In this document: in pieces, positions 19,057 to 27,650 of the stretch | How the letters are laid out: every line of letters starts with the position of its first letter | Numbering within the stretch: position 1 is the stretch's first letter | Assembly (NCBI RefSeq): GCF_036855935.1 | Contig: NZ_JASPFK010000002.1 | Coordinates: 55,399 to 119,398, forward strand | From: Sphingomonas sp. LR60 | GTDB lineage: Bacteria > Pseudomonadota > Alphaproteobacteria > Sphingomonadales > Sphingomonadaceae | DNA: 64,000 bases | Direction of reading: 5' to 3' | Notes under the pieces: model-generated | Seen by the model: the letters and a program-made list of their open reading frames with translations, nothing else | Told to the model about the DNA's origin: nothing | Databases searched by the model: none | Translations under genes and position numbers: made by a program

Positions 19057-22000
19057 TTACAGGTTCAGCGTCACGCCCGCGTAGATGTAACGGCCGAGCG
19101 CGTCGTAGACGCCCGGGAAGGTGTTGCCGTTACAGACGACGCCCGGGCACGCCTGCGAACCCGTCAGCGGCGGCTCGCGGTCGAGCAGGTTGTTCGCGCC
19201 GAGGCGGAACGTGTACGCGTCGTTGACACGGAACGTCATCGCCAGGTCGAAGTAGCTCTGCACGCCCAGCTCGGCGAGACCCGGACGGGCGACGCCACCC
19301 GGGGCCGGGCCGCTGGCGCCGCCGTTGTTGAGGTTGGTGTTCGGATCGGTCGCGTCGATCTTCACGTTACCGAAGTAGCGCCACCGCACCGACATCCCGA
19401 CGCCCGACGGCGAGCTGAAGCTCACGCGCGCGTTGTGGCGCCATTCCGGGGTCGGCTGGAGACAGGTGGTGCCGAACAGGCCGACGCAGTCGTACGAACC
19501 GCTGACGCCCGTGTCGGTGACCAGACGGTCGAGCCACGTGCCGTTGAAGTTGAAGCCCAGCGAGCCCAGCCCACCCAGCGGGTAGGAATAGCTGGCGCCG
19601 ACGTCGATGCCGCGCGTCGCCAGACCACCGATGTTGCGGGTGGTGTTGGTGACATAGCCCTGCGGCGTCAGCCACAGCGAGCCCGCCGCGTCACGATTGA
19701 CCAGACCGCAGAACTCGGTGTTGAGCGTCGTGTTGCAGGCGTTGAGGATCGTGTCGGTGCCGATCGTGGTGACCGCACCCTTCACCTTGATGTCGAAGAA
19801 GTCGACGGTCAGCGCGAAGCGCGGCAGGAACCGCGGCTGAAGCACGACACCCGCGGTGTAGGTGTCCGCGACTTCCGGCACCAGGTTCTGGTTGCCGCCG
19901 ATCAGGCCGTTATACTGGCTCGACGGGTTCTCGGCGACGGTCTGACCGACGCGCAGGCCCTGCAACAGACAGCCCTGGTCCGCCGCGGTCAGCTCGCGGC
20001 CCGCGCACGGATCGCTGTTGCCGACCAGCGCGACGCGCTGCGGTGCGAACAGATCCTGGACGGTCGGTGCGCGAACGGCGCGGTTGTAGCCGCCGCGGAA
20101 GCGGATGTCGCGGATCGGGGCGAATTCACCCTCGAGCTTGTAGGTGTCGGTCGAGAAGCCGCGGCCCGCCGAGGTCTTGTACGACGAGTAGCGATAGCCG
20201 CCGGTGAACGACAGGTTGTAGATGAAGCTGTCGAACACGACCGGCACGCGAAGCTCGCCGAACACTTCCTTGACGTTGAACGAACCCGAGACCGGGAGCG
20301 TCGCCGCGCCCTGGCCCGACAGGTCGCCGGTCTGGAAGGCGATGTCGGTCTTCAGGTCGAGCGCTTCCTTACGATATTCGGCGCCGATCGCGAGGCCGAG
20401 GCCCTCGTTCGCCCACGGGCTCTTGATCCCGTATTCGCCGAGCTGGCCCGAGAAGCTGGCCGAGGCCACCTGCTCGCTGACGACGCCGCGCTGGAAGCCC
20501 GGGGTCGAGAGATAGGCGACCGCTGCCGGCGTCACGCTGTTGAGCGAGAAGACGTTGTAGGGAACGCAGTTGGGATCCTCACCGGTCAGCACCGAGCGGC
20601 AGACGGGCGCGCCGCCGTTCGGGTTCGACACGACGTCGAGCGCACGGCCGAGGCGCGTGATCGAGAAGTCATTGGCATAGGTCTCGGCGTAGTTCGTACG
20701 GCCGTACTGATAGTAAGCGTCATACGACCAGGCGCTGCCCAGATCGCCGCGCGAACCGAGCACGCCACGGAAGCTGGTGTGCTGCAGATCGTCCTGACGC
20801 GGGCCGCCCTCGACGTTGCGACGGAAGACCTGCAGGTAGCCGCGGTTGTACGGCTGGCCGGTGACGGGGTCGAAGAAGCTCGCCGCCGTGGTGTCGTTAT
20901 ACACGCTCGGATTGTAGATCGCCTGGCCGACGACGCGCTGGCCGGTCAGCTGGTTGGCGGCGTTGTTCGCGACGAGCAGATTGTCACGACGGCAGACGAA
21001 CGCCTGCTGCGCGGCGCCCAGCAGCGGGTTGTCGCAGTTGATCGAGGTGGTGTTGCCGAAATTGCCCGACGGCGCGATCTGCGCGACGGTGCGGTCGTCC
21101 ATGAACATGAACTCGGCGTACGGCTTGATCGCGTTCGACACTTCGTAGTTCGCGAAGAAGCCGGCGGTGTAGCGCTCGTCGGGGCGCTGGTAATAGTTCA
21201 GCGGGTTGAAGTTGAACGGCGTGCGGCCCGACACGAACGCCCCGCCCTGGCCGGGCTGGAAGAAGGTCGAGGTGAAGTCCGCACCGGTGCCGTCGAACGC
21301 GACGAACGAGCCCTGCGGCGAGGTCGCCGAACCGGCGCAGGCATAGGGCCGGCCGGTGCTCTGCACCACCGAGGCGGTGTTCGCGCTCAGCGAGCACGAC
21401 GAATAGTCGCGGTTCGCCTGGAGCACGGGGTTGATCTTGCGATAGCCGGCGTAGGCAGTGATGTGGCCGCGACCGTCGTCGAAGCTGGTGCCGAACGCCG
21501 CGGTGACGTCGATCGTGCCGCCGTCGGTGCTCATGCCGCTCGGATAGCCGGCCGGCGCGCCGTAGGGCGAGCTGCTGTTCAGCGCCGGCAGGATGCCGCC
21601 GCCACCACGGTTGTTGTGGTTGAACATCGAATACTGACCGTCGAGGCGGAAGCCCTCGAAGTCGGTGTCCATGACGAAGTTGACGACGCCGGTGACCGCG
21701 TCGGCACCGTACACCGACGAGGCGCCGCCGGTCAGCACGTCGACGCGCTTGATGATCGCGGCGGGGATGACGTTGATGTCGACCGCGGCCGAGGTGGGAT
21801 CGCCCGGAACGACGCGACGGCCGTTGACCAGCACCAGGTTGCGCTCGGCACCCAGGCCGCGCAGGTTGATGGTGGCGATACCGCTCGAACCGTTCGAGAT
21901 GTTGCCGCTCTGCCCGGCGAACGCCTGCGGCAGCGAGTTGATGAGGTCTTCGGTACGCGTCGTGCCGGTCAGCTTGAACTCTTCGCTGTTGACGACGGTG

Positions 22001-22242
22001 ACCGGGCTGGTCGCCTCGAGGTTCGGCGAGCGGATGCGCGAACCGGTGACGACGATGTCGCCGCCCTGTGCGGCCTTGTTGTCACCATCGGCGTTCGCGA
22101 CCGGTGCCTGACCCTCGAGCGGACCCGCGCTGGCGCCGGTCGGATCGTTCGCGACCTGTGCCGCGGCGGGCAGGCTGCCCAGCATCGCGCCGGCAACGAT
22201 CGTGCTGGCGAGCAGTCGACGCCTCATCGAAATCGTCTTCAT
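19057..22242 (-). CDS. TonB-dependent outer-membrane receptor
   Basis: 1061 residues. Signal peptide MKTISMRRRLLASTIVAGAM to AAAQ, a TonB box (GDIVVTGSRI, about residues 61-70), a plug domain with GIATINLRGLGAERNLVLVNGRR and GGASSVYGADAVTGVVNFV, and a long beta-barrel ending ALGRYIYAGVTLNL with a terminal aromatic/hydrophobic pattern. It belongs to the large sphingomonad/Caulobacter receptor class that lacks an obvious siderophore link; many take up glycans or peptides. It has its own terminator (19001-19031) and a divergent promoter region toward 22412. Closest context is the TPR-oxygenase and TPR-sulfotransferase genes downstream on the same strand. Substrate unknown. Confidence 0.95.
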   Translation of the reverse strand: MKTISMRRRLLASTIVAGAMLGSLPAAAQVANDPTGASAGPLEGQAPVANADGDNKAAQGGDIVVTGSRIRSPNLEATSPVTVVNSEEFKLTGTTRTEDLINSLPQAFAGQSGNISNGSSGIATINLRGLGAERNLVLVNGRRVVPGDPTSAAVDINVIPAAIIKRVDVLTGGASSVYGADAVTGVVNFVMDTDFEGFRLDGQYSMFNHNNRGGGGILPALNSSSPYGAPAGYPSGMSTDGGTIDVTAAFGTSFDDGRGHITAYAGYRKINPVLQANRDYSSCSLSANTASVVQSTGRPYACAGSATSPQGSFVAFDGTGADFTSTFFQPGQGGAFVSGRTPFNFNPLNYYQRPDERYTAGFFANYEVSNAIKPYAEFMFMDDRTVAQIAPSGNFGNTTSINCDNPLLGAAQQAFVCRRDNLLVANNAANQLTGQRVVGQAIYNPSVYNDTTAASFFDPVTGQPYNRGYLQVFRRNVEGGPRQDDLQHTSFRGVLGSRGDLGSAWSYDAYYQYGRTNYAETYANDFSITRLGRALDVVSNPNGGAPVCRSVLTGEDPNCVPYNVFSLNSVTPAAVAYLSTPGFQRGVVSEQVASASFSGQLGEYGIKSPWANEGLGLAIGAEYRKEALDLKTDIAFQTGDLSGQGAATLPVSGSFNVKEVFGELRVPVVFDSFIYNLSFTGGYRYSSYKTSAGRGFSTDTYKLEGEFAPIRDIRFRGGYNRAVRAPTVQDLFAPQRVALVGNSDPCAGRELTAADQGCLLQGLRVGQTVAENPSSQYNGLIGGNQNLVPEVADTYTAGVVLQPRFLPRFALTVDFFDIKVKGAVTTIGTDTILNACNTTLNTEFCGLVNRDAAGSLWLTPQGYVTNTTRNIGGLATRGIDVGASYSYPLGGLGSLGFNFNGTWLDRLVTDTGVSGSYDCVGLFGTTCLQPTPEWRHNARVSFSSPSGVGMSVRWRYFGNVKIDATDPNTNLNNGGASGPAPGGVARPGLAELGVQSYFDLAMTFRVNDAYTFRLGANNLLDREPPLTGSQACPGVVCNGNTFPGVYDALGRYIYAGVTLNL

Positions 22243-22411
22243 AAGACCCCCATTTTGGAATAGCCGTGTTCTATCGCGCCTTTATTTGGCAGCGCTTGTG
22301 TCGACGCTACGAACGGCGGAAATGATGGGCAATCTCAACTGGTGTAGAATGCAACGAAATTTTGCATCTGTTGCAGCAGAGTTACACTTTCAGGCCGATC
22401 ATGAGGGAAAA
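22243..22411. promoter_or_regulatory. divergent promoter region (TonB receptor / 22412 gene)
   Basis: 169 bases between divergent genes, more AT-rich than the flanks, with short runs such as TTTTGGAATA near 22254 and GAAATTTTGCAT near 22355. It must carry both promoters; no operator was recognised. Confidence 0.45.
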
Positions 22412-22951
22412 ATGAGCAAACCGTTGATCGCCGTGCCTGTTTTTGGCGCAGTCCTGCTGGCGTGCCTGTCCGGCGCGGCGACGGCAGACCCTTCGTCGCC
22501 CGATCGCAGCGGGGTCGCCGACGCGGTGATCCGGTGCCGTACGATCGCGAACGACAAGGAGCGGCTGAAGTGTTTCGACGCCGCGGCCGGCGCGTTCGAC
22601 GGCGCGATCGCCGCGCGACAGGTGGTGGTGGTCGACCGCGCCACGGTCGAGGCCGAGCGCCGCGCGCGGTTCGGCGAGCGCCGCCGCGCCGCCGATCTGC
22701 CGTCGCTGCAGGATGCCGACGGCAACAAGCTCGACACGCTGACCGGCAAGCTGGCGCAGGCCGCGCGGACCGGCGACGGCAATTGGAGCTTCACGCTGGC
22801 GGACGGGTCGCGCTGGCTCCAGACCGACGGTCAGGCGTTCGCGGTCGCCCCGCGCGCCGGCGAGACCGTGGTCGTCAAGCGCGCCGCGCTGGGCAGCTAC
22901 AAGCTGACGGTCGGCCGCCAGCCCGGCGTGCGCGTGCGACGCCGGGCGTAA
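22412..22951 (+). CDS. periplasmic protein of unknown function
   Basis: 179 residues with signal peptide MSKPLIAVPVFGAVLLACLS (cleavage after ATA). The mature N-terminus has IRCRTIANDKERLKCFDAAA, a Cys-x(n)-Cys-F/Y-D pattern seen in short exported proteobacterial proteins, then a C-terminal beta-rich segment (WSFTLADGSRWLQTDGQ, SYKLTVG). The start at 22412 is set by GAGGGA about 5 bases upstream. It faces the VWA gene convergently, with 6 bases between the stops. No enzymatic motif seen. Confidence 0.78.
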   Translation: MSKPLIAVPVFGAVLLACLSGAATADPSSPDRSGVADAVIRCRTIANDKERLKCFDAAAGAFDGAIAARQVVVVDRATVEAERRARFGERRRAADLPSLQDADGNKLDTLTGKLAQAARTGDGNWSFTLADGSRWLQTDGQAFAVAPRAGETVVVKRAALGSYKLTVGRQPGVRVRRRA

Positions 22952-22957
22952 CGCCCC

Positions 22958-24726
22958 CTACTCCCCGCTCGCCGCACCCGCCTGCTGCGCCTCGGCGAGC
23001 GTGGTCAGCTTGACGAATTCCTGCCGCCAGTAATCGCGCGGGCTACCGGCCAGCCGGCGCGCGTCGGCGTAGGTGAAGCGGCCGAGATAGGTGTCGCCGC
23101 GCAGCTTCTGGCCATAGGCCGCGACCGCGGCGGCAAAGGCCAGGTCGCCGGTCGGCGCGCGCGCCGCGGCGAGCGCGCTGGCCGGGATCGCGCGGGTCAG
23201 CTCGCGCGAGGTGGTGCCGTCGGGCAGCTTGTAGCGCAGCCTGACGAAGCACGCCTCAGCCCCGCGCGGCGCGACGGCGGGCGGGCGATTGGCGGCGTAG
23301 CGGCGCGCGGGCGTCCAGCCGGGCGAGCCCGCCGGCACGACCTCGTACAGCGCGGTCACCTGATGCCCCGCCCCCATGTCGCCGGCATCGACCGCGTCGT
23401 TGGTGAAATCCTCCTCGCGCAGCGCGCGGTTCTCGTAGCCGATCAGGCGATATTGGCTGATCCGCGCCGGATCGAATTCGACCTGCACCTTCACGTCCTT
23501 GGCGATCGTGACCAATGTCGCGGCCATTTCCTCGCCCAGCACCTTCTGCGCCTCCATCGCGCTGTCGATATAGGCGTAATTGCCGTTCCCGACGTCGGCG
23601 ATCCGCTCCATCATCGCATCGTTGTAATTGCCCGCGCCGAAGCCGAGCGTGGTGAGCGTGATGCCGTCGTCGCGGTTGCGCTTGACGAGTTGTTCCAGCG
23701 CCTTGGTGTTGCTCACCCCGACGTTGAAGTCGCCGTCGGTGGCGAGGATGATGCGGTTGACCGCGCCCTTGCGGAAATGCGCGCGCGCGGTGGCATAGGC
23801 CAGTTCGATCCCCTGCCCGCCCGCGGTCGATCCGCCTGCGTCGAGGCACGCCAGCGCGGCGCCGACATATTTCTTCTGCGCGGTCGGCTCCAGCACGATC
23901 CCGGCACTGCCGGCATAAGCGACGATCGCGACGCGGTCGTCGGGGCGCAGCCGATCGGCGAGCCCGCGCAGCGCGGTCTTGACCAGCGGCAGCTTGTCGG
24001 GCCTGGCCATCGACCCCGAGGTGTCGACGAGGAAGACGAGATTGACCGGCGGGCGCGTCGCCGCCGCCACGTCATAGCCGCGCAGCCCGATGCGGATCAG
24101 CCGCGTCGCTGGGTTCCACGGCGTGACCGCGACATCGGTGGCGATGCTGAACGGCTGCGCGCGGTCCGCCGGGCGCGGGTAATCGTAGCGGAAATAGTTG
24201 AGCAGTTCCTCGGTGCGCACCGCCTCGGGCGGGACCGGCTGCCCCGTGTTCAGGAAGCGGCGGATATTGGCGTAGAAGCCGGTGTCGACATCGACCGAGA
24301 AGGTCGAGACCGGGGTGGTCGCGGTGTCGGTGATCGTCGCGACCGGGCGGCCGTCGTAGCGCTCGGTATTGTCGGGCGCGCCATAGGGGGCGGTCGATGC
24401 GGTGGTGCGCTGCGACACGCGCGGGGCGGGCGGCGCGGGCGGCGCGACGCTCGGCGTGGCGCTGAAGAACGGTGCCGGGGTGGGGAGGCTTTGCACCGAC
24501 ACCGGCGGAGGGGGCGGTGGTGGTGGTGGTGGTGGTGGTGGCAGGGGGCGCCGGGTGCCGGCATCGGAACCCCCGCCGTGGGTTGGTAAAGGCTTTCGGG
24601 TGGCGCCGCCTTGCAGCGCACCGGAGAACCCTCATCCACCACGGCGCGCGGCGCGGCGCCGGGCGGCGGGGCGTTCGACAACAAGGCGGGCGCGATCAAC
24701 AGCGCGGTGACACGACGGGCGAACAT
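22958..24726 (-). pseudogene. VWA-domain protein (YfbK-like), frame broken near the N-terminus
   Basis: The conserved part (codons from 24502 downward, about 514 residues) has a von Willebrand A domain with the MIDAS motif VDTSGSM, ILATDGDFNVG, and a C-terminal region typical of YfbK/DUF3520 proteins. This frame has no signal peptide and no good start (only a GTG at 24502). One base out of frame, an ATG at 24726 with AAAGGGGAG before it begins a signal peptide (MFARRVTALLIAPALL) and runs into a Pro-rich linker. Adding one C to the C5 run at 24544-24548 joins both into one frame through a poly-proline (CCA) tract. The intact product would be an exported protein of about 588 residues, probably envelope-associated. 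Sequence error, phase variation and decay are all possible. Confidence 0.8.
24517..24548 (-). repeat. (CCA)n microsatellite plus C5 run in the VWA gene
   Basis: Eight tandem CCA units on the coding strand (GGT/GTG repeats on the plus strand, about 24517-24540) preceded by five C. It encodes the poly-proline linker; the adjacent C5 run is where the reading frame breaks. Confidence 0.8.
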
Positions 24727-24865
24727 GGCGACTCCCCTTTGCGAGGACCTTGGCTGCCCTCGTCGCGGATCAGTCTAGGCGTGCCTTGTGACGTTTCACC
24801 AGTGGTTATGGGAGGGTGAGCGACGTTCGATCCCGGAGCGATGACCGTGATTTCCGTCGCCCCGG

Positions 24866-25498
24866 ATGACGCAGGTGAGCGATCGATGTCGATCCGCGCA
24901 GCATTGCCCGCCCGCACCTCGCCTTGTAGCGAGCCCCGATGCACGCCCTCCCCGCCCCGCCTGGTTGATCGGCGCGCTGGCGCTGCTGCTCGGCGGCTGC
25001 GGCGGGCGCTATCGGGCGGTCAGCGATACGCCGGTGACGATCGGGCGGCCCTATGTGGTGCGCGGGGTCAGCTATGTCCCGGCCGCCGCGCCCGATTACG
25101 ACATGCTGGGGCGCGCGAGCTGGTACGGCGGCGAGAGCGGCAACCGCACCGCGCGCGGCGAGAAGTTCCGCCCCGGCTGGATCACCGCCGCGCACGCCAC
25201 GCTGCCGCTGCCGAGCTATGTCGAGGTGACGTCGCTCGATACCGGCCGCGTGATCGTGGTGCGCGTCAACGATCGCGGACCGTTCGCGCGCGGGCGGATC
25301 ATCGACCTGTCGAAAGGCGCGGCGCAGGCGCTGGGGCTGCGCGACGCCGGGCATGGCGCGGTGCGGGTGCGCATCGTCCAGCCGGACGAGCGCGACCGCG
25401 AACGGCTGCGCCACGGCAAGCCCGCCGCGGCGCGCCCGGACGCCGATCCGCAGGCGCTGGCGTTCTGGCGGTCGCAGCTGGCCGCGTCGGGGATGTAG
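24866..25498 (+). CDS. rlpA: RlpA-family septal ring lipoprotein
   Basis: 210 residues. A lipobox LLLGGC lies at residues 40-45, and a double-psi beta-barrel (RlpA-like) domain covers about 80-170, with GRASWYGGESGNRTARGE, ITAAHATLPLPSYVEV and the signature VRVNDRGPFARGRIIDLS. The catalytic Asp of RlpA lytic transglycosylases (NDRGPF region) is present, so it may cleave denuded peptidoglycan glycans at the septum; no SPOR domain follows. The region before the lipobox is long and lacks a clear Shine-Dalgarno, so the true start could be a TTG near 24965. Confidence 0.88.
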   Translation: MTQVSDRCRSAQHCPPAPRLVASPDARPPRPAWLIGALALLLGGCGGRYRAVSDTPVTIGRPYVVRGVSYVPAAAPDYDMLGRASWYGGESGNRTARGEKFRPGWITAAHATLPLPSYVEVTSLDTGRVIVVRVNDRGPFARGRIIDLSKGAAQALGLRDAGHGAVRVRIVQPDERDRERLRHGKPAAARPDADPQALAFWRSQLAASGM

Positions 25499-25515
25499 GC
25501 GCGGGGGACGGCCCG

Positions 25516-25944
25516 TCAGCCGTCAGTCGCCTGCTCCGCTTCGCCTTCCCCGCGCAGCGGCGGCGCGTCCACCGAGGGCACCGTCGCGATCGGCGCGACG
25601 GGCGCCTTCGTGGCGGGCCGCTCGCCGCCGCCCGTGGCGAACGTTCCTTCGACGCGCGCGCTCTGTTCGACCGTCAGCGTCTCGTAATGCGCGTCGCCGA
25701 CGAAATGCGCGCTGCGCTGGATGACGAGGCTGTCGACGACGATGCTGCCACGCACCGTGCCGGCCAGATGGGCGGATTGCGCGACGATCGTGCCGACCAT
25801 CTCGCTGGCGGCGCCTTGCACCAGCGCGAGGCAACTGACGTCCCCGCGGACCTGGCCGTCGATGTGCAGGTCGGCCGAGGCGGAGATGTCGCCCGTGATG
25901 ACGACATCGGCACCGATCATCGAAAAGGTCGCATTCTTGCTCAT
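25516..25944 (-). CDS. bactofilin
   Basis: 142 residues; a DUF583 beta-helix polymer-forming cytoskeletal protein. The core runs from FSMIGADVVITGDISASADL through IDGQVRGDVSC to FVGDAHYETLTVEQSARVEG, followed by a disordered Pro/Ala tail. The start at 25944 is chosen because the ATG begins MSKNATFSMIG, the usual bactofilin N-terminus; the longer open frame upstream overlaps the M23 gene. It follows the M23 metallopeptidase by 4 bases, the common bactofilin-M23 operon involved in local peptidoglycan remodelling and cell shape. Confidence 0.93.
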   Translation of the reverse strand: MSKNATFSMIGADVVITGDISASADLHIDGQVRGDVSCLALVQGAASEMVGTIVAQSAHLAGTVRGSIVVDSLVIQRSAHFVGDAHYETLTVEQSARVEGTFATGGGERPATKAPVAPIATVPSVDAPPLRGEGEAEQATDG

Positions 25945-25948
25945 CGCT

Positions 25949-27223
25949 TCACTCGCTGGCTTCGCTGGGGCGGATATCCTTGCCGGTGCCGGCGGCCGTG
26001 GCGGGGCCGACGGCGGGGCTGACGATCGTCGACGAAACATGGCTGCGCGCCTCCAGGAAGGGACGGGGATCGGTGGGATGGCCGTTGATCCGCACCTCGA
26101 AATGCAGGTGGGGGCCGGTCGAGCGGCCGGTGGAGCCGATCGCGCCGATGACCTGCCCCGCCGCGACCTGCTGGCCGACCCGGCTGCGGAACGCGGACAT
26201 GTGCGCGTAGCGGGTGAAGAGGCCGGGACCATGCGTCACCTCGACGCAATTGCCATAGCCGGAGCGTTGCCCGACGAAGCTGACGGTGCCGCGCGCCGCG
26301 GCATAGATCCCCGCGCCGAGCGGGCCGCGGAAATCCAGACCGGGATGGAAGGATCCGTGGCGGGTGAACGGGTCGGCGCGATAGCCGAACCCGCTCGAGA
26401 TCGACTCCCCGCCGGCGGGCAGGACCTGCGGCATCCGGGAGATCGCACGATCCAGCGCGCTCATCCGCGCCAGGCTGGCGCCGAGCCGGGCGAAGCGCGG
26501 GTCGATCGCGCCATCGGCCTCGGTGGACAATGCCAGCAGCGGGCCGCCCATCGCGGCCTCGCCCGCCGACCCGCCGCCTAGCGCGCCCAGCATCATCCCC
26601 GGATCGACGCCCAGCCGCCGCATCATCGCCAGTCCACGCGCGCTGCGACGATCGGCATAGCGCGTCAGCCTTTCGACGAACGCCAGCTGGCGCCCCTCCA
26701 TCCGCGCCAGAGCTCCCGCCTCCGGCACGGCGGCGTTGACCTTGTCGATCGTCCGGGCCGCTTCGCTGCGGCTGTCGGTAACCGTTTCGTCGTCCTTGCC
26801 GTCTTCGGGCAGCACACCGAGATGCGCCTGCGTGACCTTCTCGATGAAATCCTGCCGCCGTTTCAGGTCGGCGGTCACGTCGTCGAGGTTCCGGCGATAG
26901 GCGGCGACGCGGCTCTCCGCCTTTTCCACCCGCGCCTGACGACCGAGCAGCGCGGTTGCGTCGCGGGACTCATGCCAACGGATCAGCGCGAAGGTAGTGA
27001 TCGACCCGACATAGACCAGCGCCAGCACCAGCGCGCCGGCCGCGGCCCGCTTCTGCGTGCGCGCCGGGAGCCGGAGAAAACGGACCTGCCCCTGCGCACG
27101 CATGATGAACTCGCGGTCGGGGAACCAGCGGTCGATCCGCGCGCGGGTCGCGGCCAGCCGCTCGCGCACGCGCAGGCACACGAAGCGCAGCCTCGACGGC
27201 GGCCGGTCCGGCTTGCTCGACAC
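25949..27223 (-). CDS. M23 (LytM-type) peptidoglycan endopeptidase
   Basis: 424 residues: a cytoplasmic N-terminus, one membrane segment (about 59-77, AAAGALVLALVYVGSITTF), a coiled coil (about 85-135), and a C-terminal LytM domain. Zinc ligands lie in SFHPGLDFRG and PHLHFEVRING, with TRYAHMS between. It cleaves peptide cross-links on the periplasmic face. The gene is directly upstream of the bactofilin gene, and such pairs act together to direct wall synthesis. All catalytic residues are present, so it should be active rather than a regulatory LytM protein. Confidence 0.93.
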   Translation of the reverse strand: MSSKPDRPPSRLRFVCLRVRERLAATRARIDRWFPDREFIMRAQGQVRFLRLPARTQKRAAAGALVLALVYVGSITTFALIRWHESRDATALLGRQARVEKAESRVAAYRRNLDDVTADLKRRQDFIEKVTQAHLGVLPEDGKDDETVTDSRSEAARTIDKVNAAVPEAGALARMEGRQLAFVERLTRYADRRSARGLAMMRRLGVDPGMMLGALGGGSAGEAAMGGPLLALSTEADGAIDPRFARLGASLARMSALDRAISRMPQVLPAGGESISSGFGYRADPFTRHGSFHPGLDFRGPLGAGIYAAARGTVSFVGQRSGYGNCVEVTHGPGLFTRYAHMSAFRSRVGQQVAAGQVIGAIGSTGRSTGPHLHFEVRINGHPTDPRPFLEARSHVSSTIVSPAVGPATAAGTGKDIRPSEASE

Positions 27224-27566
27224 GATCCCGCTTCCGCTATCCCTGCCGATCCATGTTCATGGATGGCGTGGAGCGTTACGATGACAGGCGCGCGGCAAGA
27301 TCAGCCGAAGAGCCTCGGTGCGCGGCACAACCCCTTGAAGAACATCGCCAAGAATTACCCCCTGCGCGCCAAGCATCGGGGAGATCCTGCAACGCCGCCT
27401 CTTCTGGCAGGCGTGTCTCCGCAGTCGATTGTTCCCGGCATCGGCGCCGAGATGTTAGTCGTCGAGGGATGGAAGAGACAATGATATTCTACTTCATTCC
27501 ACGAACCGATGGGAATGCCGTGTTTATTTAATCGGCTTCCGGGTGCCGGGGCTTACCCGCCAAACG
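27224..27566. other. intergenic region upstream of the M23/bactofilin operon
   Basis: About 340 bases. It should hold the promoter of the M23-bactofilin operon near its left end. Its right end, 27480-27540, is AT-richer. One weak short plus-strand frame (27281-27484) is listed separately. Confidence 0.45.
27281..27484 (+). CDS. possible small protein, unrecognised
   Basis: 67-codon frame from an ATG with GGAGCG about 7 bases upstream; the product starts MTGARQDQPKSLGARHNPLK and has no signal peptide or known motif. It is divergent from the M23 gene. It may be a chance frame. Confidence 0.22.
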   Translation: MTGARQDQPKSLGARHNPLKNIAKNYPLRAKHRGDPATPPLLAGVSPQSIVPGIGAEMLVVEGWKRQ

Positions 27567-27601
27567 AAAAACGGTGCGGGAAGCCGCGCTTCCCGCACCG
27601 T
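27567..27601 (-). terminator. rho-independent terminator of the RTX protease gene
   Basis: Perfect 14-base-pair stem (arms 27571-27584 and 27588-27601, loop of 3) followed on the minus strand by TTTT. It lies about 50 bases after the metalloprotease stop. Confidence 0.92.
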
Positions 27602-27650
27602 CCGATTCGTCCCGCCGGGTGCGGGCGTCGCCGCCCGCGCCCGTCCGCCG

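Noticed and set aside
18967..22263. 1098-codon plus-strand open frame
   Set aside because: Antisense to the TonB receptor and crosses its terminator.
24511..24540. Apparent poly-histidine stretch (CHHHHHHHH) in one frame
   Set aside because: It is the (CCA)n poly-proline tract read out of frame after the break in the VWA gene.
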